Source of the DNA: an uncultured Clostridia bacterium
GTDB taxonomy: Bacteria > Bacillota > Clostridia > Christensenellales > Pumilibacteraceae
Direction of reading: 5' to 3'
NCBI GenBank assembly: GCA_934270565.1
Contig: CAKQPR010000001.1
Span: 124,001 to 188,000, forward strand
Length of the DNA stretch: 64,000 bases
The notes under the pieces were generated by a model. It was not told the origin of the DNA. It worked only from the letters and a program-made list of their open reading frames with translations, and made no database searches. How positions within the stretch are numbered: position 1 is the first letter of the stretch; every line of letters starts with the position of its first letter. Shown here piece after piece: positions 24,823 through 34,080 of this stretch. Both the position numbers and the translations under genes were made by a program.

Positions 24823-25224
24823 TCAGACGACGTAGAACAATATCGTGAACGTGATCGCGGGGACGAGATACGCCGCGCCGACGATAATCAGAAACAGAAA
24901 CGGCGGTTTTTTCGCGGCTTTGCGCTCGCCGTATTCGAGGTAGGTTTCCTTGTGCTCGTCGCGGTACTGCTTGTCGTGGAGCGCGACGAAAAGGCGGCTG
25001 AACGCGTAACCGAGCCCCGAAAACGTGCCCTGTCTTACGATCCAGACAAACGCGCCCGAAAGCGTAAGCGCGAGCCCCGATGCAAGGAACGCGTCGCTCA
25101 GAATTTTGAAGGTAGCTTTTGCCGATCCTGCTTGCAGAATTCCTTTTGCAAACACCGCGGCAAGCACGATCGCCGCTCCCGCGAGCGCGGCGATTACATA
25201 CCGAAGCGCGGCTTTCAGTTTCAT
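24823..25224 (-). CDS. DUF3899-like membrane protein
   Basis: 133 residues with three hydrophobic segments (about 9-28, 42-62 and 109-131) and a conserved middle VRQGTFSGLGYAFSRLFVAL followed by a charged stretch. This matches the DUF3899 pattern of small Bacillota membrane proteins of unknown role. The start overlaps the stop of oppF by 4 bp, so it is translationally coupled to the peptide importer. An accessory role in the importer is possible but not shown. Confidence 0.72.
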   Translation of the reverse strand: MKLKAALRYVIAALAGAAIVLAAVFAKGILQAGSAKATFKILSDAFLASGLALTLSGAFVWIVRQGTFSGLGYAFSRLFVALHDKQYRDEHKETYLEYGERKAAKKPPFLFLIIVGAAYLVPAITFTILFYVV

Positions 25225-26447
25225 TTATTCCCTCTTTCGGCTTTGTAGCTTTTCTCTTCCTTGTCGTCGCAAAGCACGAAATGCCCTTCGGAAATCTCGC
25301 GGAACGACGGCGCTCCCGCCGAATAATCGTGCGCGAGCAGCGGATTGTAGAAGATGCGTTTGCGCTTCTTCTCGTATGCGGGATCGGGAAGCGGTATGGA
25401 CGACAACAGCGATTTCGTATACGGGTGAAGCGGGTGAGCGAAAAGCTCGTCCGCGTCCGCGAGCTCGACGATTTTACCGTAATACATGACTGCGATACGG
25501 TCGGAGAAATATTTTACCACCGAAAGATCGTGCGCTATGAACAGCACGGTAAGCCCGAGCGTGCGGCGGAGGTCGTTGAGAAGGTTGATAACCTGAGCTT
25601 GAATCGACACGTCGAGCGCGCTGACGGGCTCGTCCGCGATGATGAGTTCGGGTTGCATGATCACGGCGCGGGCGATACCTATACGCTGGCGCTGACCGCC
25701 CGAGAATTCGTGCGGATAACGGTCGGCGTGTTCGGGCAGAAGTCCCACGAGATCGAGCATTTTTTCGACCTGTTCGTTAAGATAGTCCTTGTCGCGGATA
25801 CCCTTTATCACCAAGCCTTCGGCGATCGTATCGCGCACCGTCATGCGGGGGTTGAGCGAGGCTATGGGATCCTGAAAGATCATTTGAATTTTGTTCGTTA
25901 TGCGGTCTTTTTTCGCGATCCGAAGCTTGTCACGGTACTCCTTTTCGAGTTTTTCGCGATCCTCTTCGGGGCAAGCGGCGAATTTCGGTTCGTATTCGGC
26001 GTTGAGTTTTTCGACCTGCGCGGCGGCATACGCCTTGTTGCAACGCTTGTCGTCGAACTTCGCGGCGGCGATCTCCTTCTTTTTAGCGGTTTTAAGCTCG
26101 TTAAAACGCGCGTTTTCGGCGGCTATACCCTGCTCGTCGCCCGCTTCTTTGAGCTTCTTTATAGCGGCTTTATGCTCTTTTACGATTTTCCCGAGCTCTT
26201 CCTCGAGCGCGAGCGTTCCCGCGGCGATACGCGTATTTTCGAAATACACGCTGCCGGAAGTGATCTTATAAAGCTTGATTATCGACCTGCCGGTGGTTGT
26301 TTTTCCGCAACCGCTTTCGCCGACAAGCCCGAAAACTTCGCCCTTTCTGACGTCGAAGCTTACGCCGTCCACGGCTTTGAGCGTGGAATCGCCCGATCTG
26401 AAATACTGACAGAGGTTTTCTACTCTGAGCAAAACGTCATCGTTCAT
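25221..26447 (-). CDS. oppF: Oligopeptide ABC transporter ATP-binding protein OppF, with a coiled-coil insertion
   Basis: An ABC ATPase energising peptide import with OppD. Walker A GESGCGKT (43-50), Q-loop FQDP (191-194), signature FSGGQRQRI (248-256), Walker B LIIADEPVSALD (about 268-279), H-loop IAHD (304-307), then the Opp/Dpp C-terminal LHPYTKSLLSSIPLPDP. The length is 408 against about 310-330 usual. The surplus is a charged, helical, lysine/alanine/glutamate-rich stretch at about 75-182, between Walker A and the Q-loop (148 residues apart instead of about 50). All nucleotide-binding motifs are intact. The start overlaps the stop of oppD by 11 bp. Confidence 0.93.
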   Translation of the reverse strand: MNDDVLLRVENLCQYFRSGDSTLKAVDGVSFDVRKGEVFGLVGESGCGKTTTGRSIIKLYKITSGSVYFENTRIAAGTLALEEELGKIVKEHKAAIKKLKEAGDEQGIAAENARFNELKTAKKKEIAAAKFDDKRCNKAYAAAQVEKLNAEYEPKFAACPEEDREKLEKEYRDKLRIAKKDRITNKIQMIFQDPIASLNPRMTVRDTIAEGLVIKGIRDKDYLNEQVEKMLDLVGLLPEHADRYPHEFSGGQRQRIGIARAVIMQPELIIADEPVSALDVSIQAQVINLLNDLRRTLGLTVLFIAHDLSVVKYFSDRIAVMYYGKIVELADADELFAHPLHPYTKSLLSSIPLPDPAYEKKRKRIFYNPLLAHDYSAGAPSFREISEGHFVLCDDKEEKSYKAERGNK

Positions 26448-28545
26448 TTTCCGCCTCCTTTTTCATTCTCGCGATACGTTCGGTGATCGCGGCGGGCATT
26501 TCGACTTTCGGGGCATTCGGGTGAAGAAGCCATGTCGCGGCGTAATGCGTGTCCGTAATTCTGAAGAACGGCGGCTGAAGTCTGAAATCGATTTCGAGCG
26601 CGTAGGGGTTGCGTTCGGCGAACGCGTCGCCCTTCGGCGGGTAAATCATGTTCGGGGGCGTACCCGCGATCGCTTCGAGCCGAGCCTTGCTTTCGAGGTC
26701 GGGAACGGACGAAAGGAGCGCCCAGGTATACGGATGCGCGGGAGAATAGAAAACTTCCTCGCACGTTCCGTATTCCACGATCTTGCCCGCGTACATCACG
26801 GCGATACGGTCGGCGATATTCGCAACGACGCCGAGGTCGTGAGTTATGAAAATCACCGAAAGTTCGCGCTCTTTTCTCACCTTGTCGAGAAGCTCGAGGA
26901 TCTGCGCCTGAATGGTTACGTCGAGCGCGGTCGTCGGTTCGTCGCAAATGAGCACGTCAGGGTCTGCGGAAAGCGCGATCGCGATTACAACGCGCTGGCG
27001 TTGCCCGCCCGACATCTGGAACGGATACTGATCGTAACGCTTTTCGGGATCGGGAATTCCGACCTCGGTCAGAAGCCTTATCGCCTTTCTTCTGGCGGCG
27101 GTTTTCGTCGTCTTAAAAGCGGTCGCCGACGCGTTTTTCTTGATACGTATCACGATTTTTCGTGCATTTTCTGATATTTCGGCATCGGTGAAAGGCTGCG
27201 ATTTTTCATACAGACCGAGCACCGCTTCGATTGCCGATACGGCGTTTTCGACGATCGCGCCGAGATCGGTTATCGCGGGCGGAGCGGGTTCGCCGAGGTC
27301 GCGTTTACCCTTTTCTTCGAGGCGGCGTTTTTTCTCCGTCTGCCTTGCGAAGCGTTTTTCTTCCGCTTCGTTTGCCGTTTTCGCGGCGAAATATTTTTCG
27401 ACGTATGCGTTTATGCAACCCGCAAAAGTTCGTTCGGCGTTTTCGGTAACGACCGCGAGCGGGTCGGCGCATTTTTTCACTTCGGCGGCGAGCGTTTTCG
27501 CGAGCGCGGCGATTTCCTTTTTATCCCACTCGCCTCTGAATTTCTCCAAGCCCGCCGAAAGTACGGGCACGGCGGCTTTTTTCGCGACGTAACTCTTTTC
27601 TCCCGAATTGCGGACGGCGGAGCACACGGCGGCATAGAAAGCTTTTTCGAAATCGGCGGCGAAACCGAGCGCGCGGCGGTTGAGCTCGTCAACGTCCGTA
27701 ACGACGCCTAAATCGCATTGCTCGCCGCAGAAGAGCTCGTAATACGCTATCGCGAAGAATTCCGGGCGCGGCAAAGCGAGCGCTTTCCCGAGCGTTCCGG
27801 CTATAAATTCGAGCGCGGGCTTTTTATCGCCTTTAAGCCGCAATTCGGCGACTCGCGCGAAATATTCGTCGTCGAACACGCACATAAATCTGTTTTTTAC
27901 GCGGCTTGCGTAGCGGTAAACTTCCGCGCACTGCGCCTGAACCTTCTTTTCGTCCTTCTTTTCGAACGCGACGAGCAGTTCGTCCGCGCGGAATTTGGCT
28001 TCCTCGGCGTTTGCGTAAGCCTGCAGGTAAGCGCCTTCCTCGCGGGTGGCGAGCTTTTCCGTCTTTACGAAATCAGCTTCGAGCGAGGTAAACACGGTCG
28101 CGGTTTCGCCCTCGCCGAGCGCTTTACGCACCGCCGAAAGCGTAGCGTAAAAGTCGCGTCTGCCCGAGCGGCGGGAAGCGCGGTTTTTGAGCAGCATCGC
28201 CTCGGTGATCTGCCTGCCCACCTTGACGATGGGATTGAGGCTGGACATGGGGTCCTGAAAGATCATGGCGATTTTGTTGCCGCGGATTTTCTGAAAATCT
28301 TCTTCGGAGTACTTGACGATATCGTCGCCGTCGTATACGATTTCGCCGTTTTCGATAACCGCGTTGAGCGCGGAAATGCCCATAACGGCGCGGGCGGTGA
28401 CGGACTTACCCGAGCCCGATTCGCCGACGACCGCGAGGGTTTCGCCCTTATAGAGGTCGAAGCTTATATCGCGGACAGCCTGAACTTTGCCGCCGACGGT
28501 GCGGAACGAAATTCTTAAATTTTTGACTTCTAACTTCTTTTCCAT
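26437..28545 (-). CDS. oppD: Oligopeptide ABC transporter ATP-binding protein OppD, with a roughly 360-residue insertion
   Basis: Walker A GESGSGKS (41-48), Q-loop FQDP (96-99), signature MSGGQRQRV (511-519), Walker B VLICDEPTTALD (531-542), H-loop ITHD (567-570). Q-loop and signature are normally about 60 residues apart; here they are about 415 apart. The insert (about 122-484) is mostly helical and charged, with tryptophan/tyrosine-containing segments, and looks like a folded alpha-helical domain rather than a repeat. The C-terminus (GDAFAERNPYALEIDF, DTHYAATWLLHPNAPKVE) is of the Gram-positive AmiE/OppD type, which lacks the cysteine cluster of Dpp-type proteins. The frame is open throughout and the motifs are intact, so it is likely functional. 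It abuts oppC. Confidence 0.92.
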   Translation of the reverse strand: MEKKLEVKNLRISFRTVGGKVQAVRDISFDLYKGETLAVVGESGSGKSVTARAVMGISALNAVIENGEIVYDGDDIVKYSEEDFQKIRGNKIAMIFQDPMSSLNPIVKVGRQITEAMLLKNRASRRSGRRDFYATLSAVRKALGEGETATVFTSLEADFVKTEKLATREEGAYLQAYANAEEAKFRADELLVAFEKKDEKKVQAQCAEVYRYASRVKNRFMCVFDDEYFARVAELRLKGDKKPALEFIAGTLGKALALPRPEFFAIAYYELFCGEQCDLGVVTDVDELNRRALGFAADFEKAFYAAVCSAVRNSGEKSYVAKKAAVPVLSAGLEKFRGEWDKKEIAALAKTLAAEVKKCADPLAVVTENAERTFAGCINAYVEKYFAAKTANEAEEKRFARQTEKKRRLEEKGKRDLGEPAPPAITDLGAIVENAVSAIEAVLGLYEKSQPFTDAEISENARKIVIRIKKNASATAFKTTKTAARRKAIRLLTEVGIPDPEKRYDQYPFQMSGGQRQRVVIAIALSADPDVLICDEPTTALDVTIQAQILELLDKVRKERELSVIFITHDLGVVANIADRIAVMYAGKIVEYGTCEEVFYSPAHPYTWALLSSVPDLESKARLEAIAGTPPNMIYPPKGDAFAERNPYALEIDFRLQPPFFRITDTHYAATWLLHPNAPKVEMPAAITERIARMKKEAENER

Positions 28546-30035
28546 TATTCATCGGCTCCTCTGAGCGACGGATTGAACGCGTCGCGCAGTCCGTTTCCGA
28601 ACAGGTTGAACGAGATCATAAGCAGCGAGATAACGAGCGCGGGGAACAGAATGACGTGCGGGAACGCGGAAAGGACCGTTTGCCCGTCAGAAAGCATTGC
28701 TCCTATGCTCGTGACCGAAGTGCCGTCGAGGTTGACGATACCGAGGTACGACAGCATCGATTCGGAGAAAATGACGCTGGGGATAACGAGCACGGACGAA
28801 GTTATGATCGTGCCGAGGGTGTTGGGGAAAATATGCTTGAACATAAGCCGTGCGTCGCCTGCACCGAGCGTGCGCGCGGCGAGAACGTATTCCTGATTTT
28901 TGAATCGGTAAAACTGCGTTCGGACTCGCCTTGCGGTGCCTATCCAGCCGGTGAGAATGAACGAAAACAACAGCGATCCGAGCACGCCCGCGGCTTTTGC
29001 AAGGTGGAGCTGGAACAGGGTCGCGACGACGATAAACGGAAGTCCGGACAGAATATCGACGATACGTTCCATAATAAGGTCGGTCGTACCGCCGTAATAC
29101 CCCTCTATCGTGCCGTAAATCGCGCCGATAATAAGGTTGATCGCGGAAACGCCGAACGACAGCAGGAGCGACAGGCGGATACCGGAAGCGAGGCGGACGA
29201 GAATATCCTGCCCGACTTGGTTCGTACCGAACAGAAATTCGGGTTTTACGCCGTTCTTGAATACGAAATACTTGTAGTAAAGCACGCGGATCGACAAGCC
29301 GTTTGCGTCGCGGTTGAGGCTGTAACAAACCTTGCCTTCTCCGTCGCGAAGATAGTCGTCTATATAATTGCCGTTCGCGTCCTTGACGGCGCGGTTGCGG
29401 TCGTCGAGCTTGAACCAGTAATTCGCCGCGTCTTTATCGGACTGATCGGCGGAATTCAGCATGGGATAAAGCACCGTTTCGCCCGTGCGCTGCTCGTAAT
29501 CGACGATCGCCGCGTACTCTTCGGCGGTAACGGAAACGAAGCGGAAACCGATTTCGTAGTACGAATCCATCGAAACTTTTTTGCGGTTGTCGGCGACGTC
29601 GCCCTTAACCTTGCGGATAGCGGAAAACTCGCCGCCGATAGCTTCGTCGGGGTTTTCCTTGTCCGTTTCGCGGTCGTAGGAAGCGCCCACGCCGATAGCC
29701 GCGTAATAGTCGAAAGCGCGGGTGTTAAGTTCTTTGTCGTAAGTGCCGGTCGCAATGCCGATATGGCTGAGCGCGCCGGACTTGGGGAGACGGTTTGCGT
29801 AAACCGAGTCGCTGAAAGCCATTTTGAACGACGAGAAAATCGGCGTGAAAATCGCGAACAGCATGAGCACGACGATAATGCACAGCGCGACGATCGAAGC
29901 TTTGTTCTTCTTGAACCGTCTCCATGCGTCGCGGAAATACCCTACGGGCTTGGTTTTCGGCTTGTAGTCCTTGATTGTTTCGGCGCGGGAAGCGAATTCG
30001 AAATCGTTCGGCGCGAAAGTGAATTTTTCGTCCAT
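28545..30035 (-). CDS. oppC: Oligopeptide ABC transporter permease OppC, with a large extracytoplasmic insertion
   Basis: 496 residues against about 300 usual. N-terminal cytoplasmic tail; first membrane helix at about 48-66; then an unusually long outside segment (about 67-265). The normal core starts at FLFGTNQVGQDILVRLASGI (268-287) with five further helices. The coupling (EAA) loop is EYVLAARTLGAGDARLMFKHIFPN in two parts (about 375-398). The extra outside segment is hydrophilic, rich in Asp, Tyr and Asn and without cysteine pairs; it could form a docking or substrate-handling domain next to the enlarged binding protein. It overlaps oppD by one base and follows oppB by one base. Confidence 0.92.
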   Translation of the reverse strand: MDEKFTFAPNDFEFASRAETIKDYKPKTKPVGYFRDAWRRFKKNKASIVALCIIVVLMLFAIFTPIFSSFKMAFSDSVYANRLPKSGALSHIGIATGTYDKELNTRAFDYYAAIGVGASYDRETDKENPDEAIGGEFSAIRKVKGDVADNRKKVSMDSYYEIGFRFVSVTAEEYAAIVDYEQRTGETVLYPMLNSADQSDKDAANYWFKLDDRNRAVKDANGNYIDDYLRDGEGKVCYSLNRDANGLSIRVLYYKYFVFKNGVKPEFLFGTNQVGQDILVRLASGIRLSLLLSFGVSAINLIIGAIYGTIEGYYGGTTDLIMERIVDILSGLPFIVVATLFQLHLAKAAGVLGSLLFSFILTGWIGTARRVRTQFYRFKNQEYVLAARTLGAGDARLMFKHIFPNTLGTIITSSVLVIPSVIFSESMLSYLGIVNLDGTSVTSIGAMLSDGQTVLSAFPHVILFPALVISLLMISFNLFGNGLRDAFNPSLRGADE

Positions 30036-30036
30036 A

Positions 30037-30990
30037 TTACTTCTTCGCCCCCATTCTGATGCGCGGATCGAGGAAACCGTAGCTGAGGTCCACGATAATG
30101 TTCGCCGCGAGCCCGATGAACGTGTAGAAAATGCTTACCGCCATGAACACGTTATAGTCGAGTTCCTGAATAGACGTGACGTAAAGCCCGCCGATCCCGG
30201 GAACGGCGAAAATCTTTTCGATGACGAGCGAGCCCGAAAGTATGCTTACGAACATAGCCACGATCGTGGGAAGGATCGGAACCATAGCGTTTTTGAGCGC
30301 GTGACGGAAAACCGCCTGCCCTTTCGTAAGACCTTTGGCGCGCGCGAGAAGCATATAGTCGCTCGTGAGGCTTTCGGTGAGCTCGGCGCGGGTGAAACGC
30401 GCGAGCGATGCGATCGAGCCGAAACTGAGCGCGAGTATGGGTAAAATCATACTCACAAACATAGTTCCCGTGAAGTAGCCACCCGCGCTCGAAGCGGAAG
30501 CGACGGTGACGGGCAAGCCGATTTTAGAGCCGAAATACTGCAATACGAACGCGTAAACGAAGCTCGGAACGGACACGAAAAGCATTACCACCGTAGAAAT
30601 GGTATGATCCTGCCATTTGTTCTTTTTGAGCGCCGCCACAATGCCGAGGAGTATGCCGAGCGGTATTGAAATCACAAGCGAATATACGTTCAACAGCACG
30701 GTCGGAAGCAGTTTACTGCCGATGATCGAGTTTACCGAAGCGAGGTAGGAAATTTTGAAAGACACGCCGAAGTCGAACTTGGTAAAGATATTTTTAAGGT
30801 AAATGAAATACTGTACCAGAATCGGCTGATTGTAGCCGAGCGCTTCGCGGATCGCCTCTTCCCTTTCTCTCTGCGTTACGTTCGTGATTTCGTTCGGCTC
30901 AAGCAGTTTGATCAGCACGAAACAAAGCGTCGTGATCACGAACAACGTGAAAATCATCAGCAAAATACGCTTGATAACGTATTTTTTCAT
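30037..30990 (-). CDS. oppB: Oligopeptide ABC transporter permease OppB
   Basis: 317 residues, the usual size. N-terminal helix (about 8-30), then the BPD_transp_1 core. The EAA loop is SDYMLLARAKGLTKGQAVFRHALKNAMVPI in parts, and LEKIF-like GSLVIEKIFAVPGIGGLYV follows. It forms the transmembrane pathway with OppC. It is the only one of the five Opp proteins here without an enlarged segment. It lies 93 bp downstream of the binding-protein gene; this gap is the longest in the operon. Confidence 0.94.
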   Translation of the reverse strand: MKKYVIKRILLMIFTLFVITTLCFVLIKLLEPNEITNVTQREREEAIREALGYNQPILVQYFIYLKNIFTKFDFGVSFKISYLASVNSIIGSKLLPTVLLNVYSLVISIPLGILLGIVAALKKNKWQDHTISTVVMLFVSVPSFVYAFVLQYFGSKIGLPVTVASASSAGGYFTGTMFVSMILPILALSFGSIASLARFTRAELTESLTSDYMLLARAKGLTKGQAVFRHALKNAMVPILPTIVAMFVSILSGSLVIEKIFAVPGIGGLYVTSIQELDYNVFMAVSIFYTFIGLAANIIVDLSYGFLDPRIRMGAKK

Positions 30991-31083
30991 ATCGTCTCCT
31001 TATTAAAGCAACGGGGGAAAGCCGAACGCTTCCCCCCCCTCGCAGCTTTTTACGCCCGAAAGCGTTTTGGTTAAAGTTGTCGG

Positions 31084-33924
31084 TTAGTCGTACTTAAGGT
31101 TGTTAGAGTTCTTGCAGAATTCTGCCCATTCGGCGTCCGAATAATTATAAGTCATAAGGCGCACGCCGCCGTAAGCCACGAAAATGTTGGCGTTTTCGGT
31201 TGCGTAGTTGACTTTTTTCGAACGAAGGGTTACGTCCGCGATCACACAAAGCGGAAGGGTGCGGAAGTTTTTGAGCAGGTTGTACTCGAGCGCCGAAAGA
31301 ATTTCGAGTTTAACATTGTTGCCCGCGGTCGCGTATTTGCCGCCCGCGGCAATACTCTTCTGCCAACCGTCGTAGGTGTTTTCTTCCGTTTCGGCGGTTC
31401 CGTCTCCGTTGAAATCTGCGGTGACTTCGAATTTCTCAACATTCGGATTGAATCCGCATTCCGGAATGGTGTTTGCTTTCGCGTCGGTGAAGTTTGCGAT
31501 CATTCCGTTCGGGTTAGCGTAATCGCCTAAGAACGAATAGTAACGAGCTTCTACTTCGCCTCTGTTAAGCGCTCCGCTGAGCCCGCTTGCCATGGTTTCG
31601 GCAACAACGGAAACTTTGTCCTGAAGCGGCGTTCCTTTCGTCGCTTCGGTTACCTGCTGCTGAATATAATTTACGAGTGCGGTAAACTTTGCGGAAGTTG
31701 CGGTATTGTAAATTGCAAGGCGGATAGTTTCTCCGTCGGTGTAGAGCCCCTTTTCTTTTGCCTCGGCATAAGCTTTTTCAAAACTCTGCGTAGCGCTCTT
31801 AATATCATAGCCGGAAACCGCCTTATATGCTTCGTCAAGCGTTGCGTATCTTTCACCATCGCCGTACTTGATACCGTAAAGATCGAGAACTGCCTTTTTA
31901 GCCTGATCGGTGTTGCGGTAAATACTGTTCGGGTCGTTCTCCATGTCGTAGTAGTAGTTGTCGTTGATGAACGTATACGCCGCAGTTGCGCCTGCAACAA
32001 TAGTTTGCGCGATATAAGATCTGTTAATACAGAGAGAGATTGCCTTTCTGAAATCTGTCAACGAAAGTATACGACGGTTGCCTTTGCCGTCGGCTTCGAG
32101 CGCAGTAAGCTTATCCACGTCGGAATTGATCGTAATCGTCCAAGTATTGCTTCCCGTTCTCTTAAGCATATAATCGCTGAATTTATATTTGTCGGTATCG
32201 TTAGCCGAAAGAATCACGTTATCGAGGTTTCCGCTCTGGAATTCGAGAAGTGCGGTAGCAGGATCGGAAAGGATCTTGCAGACGATTTTATCGGTCTGAT
32301 ACTCGTTGGCGTGATAGTTTGTTTTGTCGGACTTATAACCGTACCAGTTTTCGTTTCTTTCGAATATAAGTTGCTTGTCCACTTCGTAGTCGGCAAGTTT
32401 ATAAGGACCGTAACCCATATAGTTGCCAGAAGTCGTACCGTAAGAGGTCAATTTAAGCGAGCCGTGCTGAGTATAGTTTTCGTAATACGGCTTATAAACG
32501 ATCCAGTTGCTGGTAAGCGCACTCTTTACCTGATACTGCGTTAAAGCGTTCTCGAATACGATAACGAATTTATCGTTGTTCGACCCCTCGGGTTTGAAAA
32601 GTCCCACTTCTTCAAACGTGGTCGTTCCGATTTTATCTTCATCAAACGAAAGAAGCGAACAGATCGAATACCAGTGAGGTATATACCTGTTTTTAATCAT
32701 ATCGTAGGACGAAATAACCGAAAGGTTGGTTTTAAAGTCGTTAATATTGTATTGCGTTATATGGATATATCCGAACTCGTTTGCCTGAGACGCATATTTG
32801 TTGTAAAGAAGCTCATATACATCTTCGCCGTTCTCATTTAAGAAATATTGCTTTAAGCTTTTAAACTCATGCATTTCGGCTAATGTCCGCGATTGCGACG
32901 AGCCATCAAACGAAGTGTTGAACGAGAAATAGAATTTACCGTCGTTAATAAATTCATTGATCTGTGCATCGGTGTATTCTGCCGAATTTGAATTTCTGGT
33001 ATAAACCGAAGCACCTACGTTTTTGATCGCAAGAAGAACGTACCAGTTCGGTATCATACTATTCAGTCTGGAAGCACTGACAACCGAAAGGTTTGTTTTG
33101 AAATCTTCGTAGTTGTCTCTCGTAATCTTTATATAACCGTACTCGTTTGCGGAAGCGGCATATTTATTATAAAGAATATCGTATACGTCTTCCTCGTTTG
33201 CATTTTTAAAGAAAGCTTTGCCTGATTGTTTACTGTGAAATGTTGATAATGGCAATGAGCCCACCTGATCGCTCAACGGAGTTTCAAACGAGAAATACAG
33301 GACTTCCTGATCGACAAGCGCGAGAAGTTCTTCGTCGGTATAAACCTTCTTTTCCATTATGTCAACATAATGTTCCTGATAGCCGCTTGTATTGTAGCTA
33401 CCCGCATTATAAATAGCCGTTTCGCCTGCGGTATAGCTCGTAGCGCGGTTATTTTTCATTTCGGAAGAAAGTAAGCGCTCCATCGACCAGACGTAGTCGT
33501 CGGCGGTGATTGCCGTTCCGTTTTCCCAGGTTGCGTCGGAGTTGAGCGTGATTTCCCAAGCTTTACCCGCCTTTGTATTCTCCGCGTCGGCGGCGGTAAT
33601 TCCGTACTTCCCGTTATAGGTTGCGGTTACGTTTACGGGATCTCCTGCCGCCATTTCGTTCACGAATTTATACGAAGTTCTGTCGTCGTTGAACGTATAG
33701 TCGTAAAGTCCCATTTCGGTATACTTCTGCACGTACATATCCGCGTCGGACTGGGCGTTGTGGGTGCTCCACGACGAGGGGAAGCGCGAAATATACTCGT
33801 TGTAAGTATAGGTGGGCGCTTCGGGTTCGGGCTTTTTGCCGCAACCGCTGAGCGCGACAGCCGCCACCGAGCAGGTCATTACAGCCGCAACGACCGCAGA
33901 AATCCATCTTTTCGATTTTTTCAT
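31084..33924 (-). CDS. oppA: Oligopeptide-binding lipoprotein OppA, 946 residues, with an internal duplication
   Basis: An extracellular solute-binding protein family 5 lipoprotein. Signal peptide with lipobox LSGC, so it is lipidated at Cys28. The start is set at 33924 by the AAGGAG before it; a start 36 bp upstream is rejected. Family features include WEITLNSDATWENGTAITADDYVWSMERLL in parts (123-152), GPYKLADYEVDKQLIFERNENWYGY in parts, and a C-terminal ATNANIFV-like region. Usual length is 520-650. Extra length includes two tandem related segments at about 196-300 and 317-425, sharing EDVYDILYNKYA / EDVYELLYNKYA and YEDFKTNLSV / INDFKTNLSV. The gene has its own promoter (34081-34109). Confidence 0.92.
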   Translation of the reverse strand: MKKSKRWISAVVAAVMTCSVAAVALSGCGKKPEPEAPTYTYNEYISRFPSSWSTHNAQSDADMYVQKYTEMGLYDYTFNDDRTSYKFVNEMAAGDPVNVTATYNGKYGITAADAENTKAGKAWEITLNSDATWENGTAITADDYVWSMERLLSSEMKNNRATSYTAGETAIYNAGSYNTSGYQEHYVDIMEKKVYTDEELLALVDQEVLYFSFETPLSDQVGSLPLSTFHSKQSGKAFFKNANEEDVYDILYNKYAASANEYGYIKITRDNYEDFKTNLSVVSASRLNSMIPNWYVLLAIKNVGASVYTRNSNSAEYTDAQINEFINDGKFYFSFNTSFDGSSQSRTLAEMHEFKSLKQYFLNENGEDVYELLYNKYASQANEFGYIHITQYNINDFKTNLSVISSYDMIKNRYIPHWYSICSLLSFDEDKIGTTTFEEVGLFKPEGSNNDKFVIVFENALTQYQVKSALTSNWIVYKPYYENYTQHGSLKLTSYGTTSGNYMGYGPYKLADYEVDKQLIFERNENWYGYKSDKTNYHANEYQTDKIVCKILSDPATALLEFQSGNLDNVILSANDTDKYKFSDYMLKRTGSNTWTITINSDVDKLTALEADGKGNRRILSLTDFRKAISLCINRSYIAQTIVAGATAAYTFINDNYYYDMENDPNSIYRNTDQAKKAVLDLYGIKYGDGERYATLDEAYKAVSGYDIKSATQSFEKAYAEAKEKGLYTDGETIRLAIYNTATSAKFTALVNYIQQQVTEATKGTPLQDKVSVVAETMASGLSGALNRGEVEARYYSFLGDYANPNGMIANFTDAKANTIPECGFNPNVEKFEVTADFNGDGTAETEENTYDGWQKSIAAGGKYATAGNNVKLEILSALEYNLLKNFRTLPLCVIADVTLRSKKVNYATENANIFVAYGGVRLMTYNYSDAEWAEFCKNSNNLKYD

Positions 33925-34042
33925 ACTGATCTCCTTTTTGTGAATTCGATTTTTACGCAAAAAAAAACGACTTTGCCGAGAATTGACTTTGTTTTCGGGG
34001 TAAAATCGTTCCGTTTTCGTCGTTCTCCGCGCTTATCCCAAA

Positions 34043-34066
34043 TACGCCTATTAGTATATTAGGCGG
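34043..34066 (-). repeat. 24-bp repeat in the oppA leader, inverted copy in the integrase gene
   Basis: On the minus strand CCGCCTAATATACTAATAGG and the next bases CGTA match the plus strand at 34232-34255 at 21 of 24 positions, and similarity continues for a few bases (GTATT). It lies just past the expected oppA transcription start, next to a GCCTATT...AATAGGC inverted pair. Confidence 0.75.
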
Positions 34067-34080
34067 CTCCGAATAGGCAT

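Noticed and set aside
26437..28545. Loss of the cysteine cluster at the OppD C-terminus as a sign of decay
   Set aside because: The GDAFAERNPYAL and DTHYAATWLLHP forms are the normal cysteine-free ending of Gram-positive AmiE/OppD-type proteins, so this is not degeneration.
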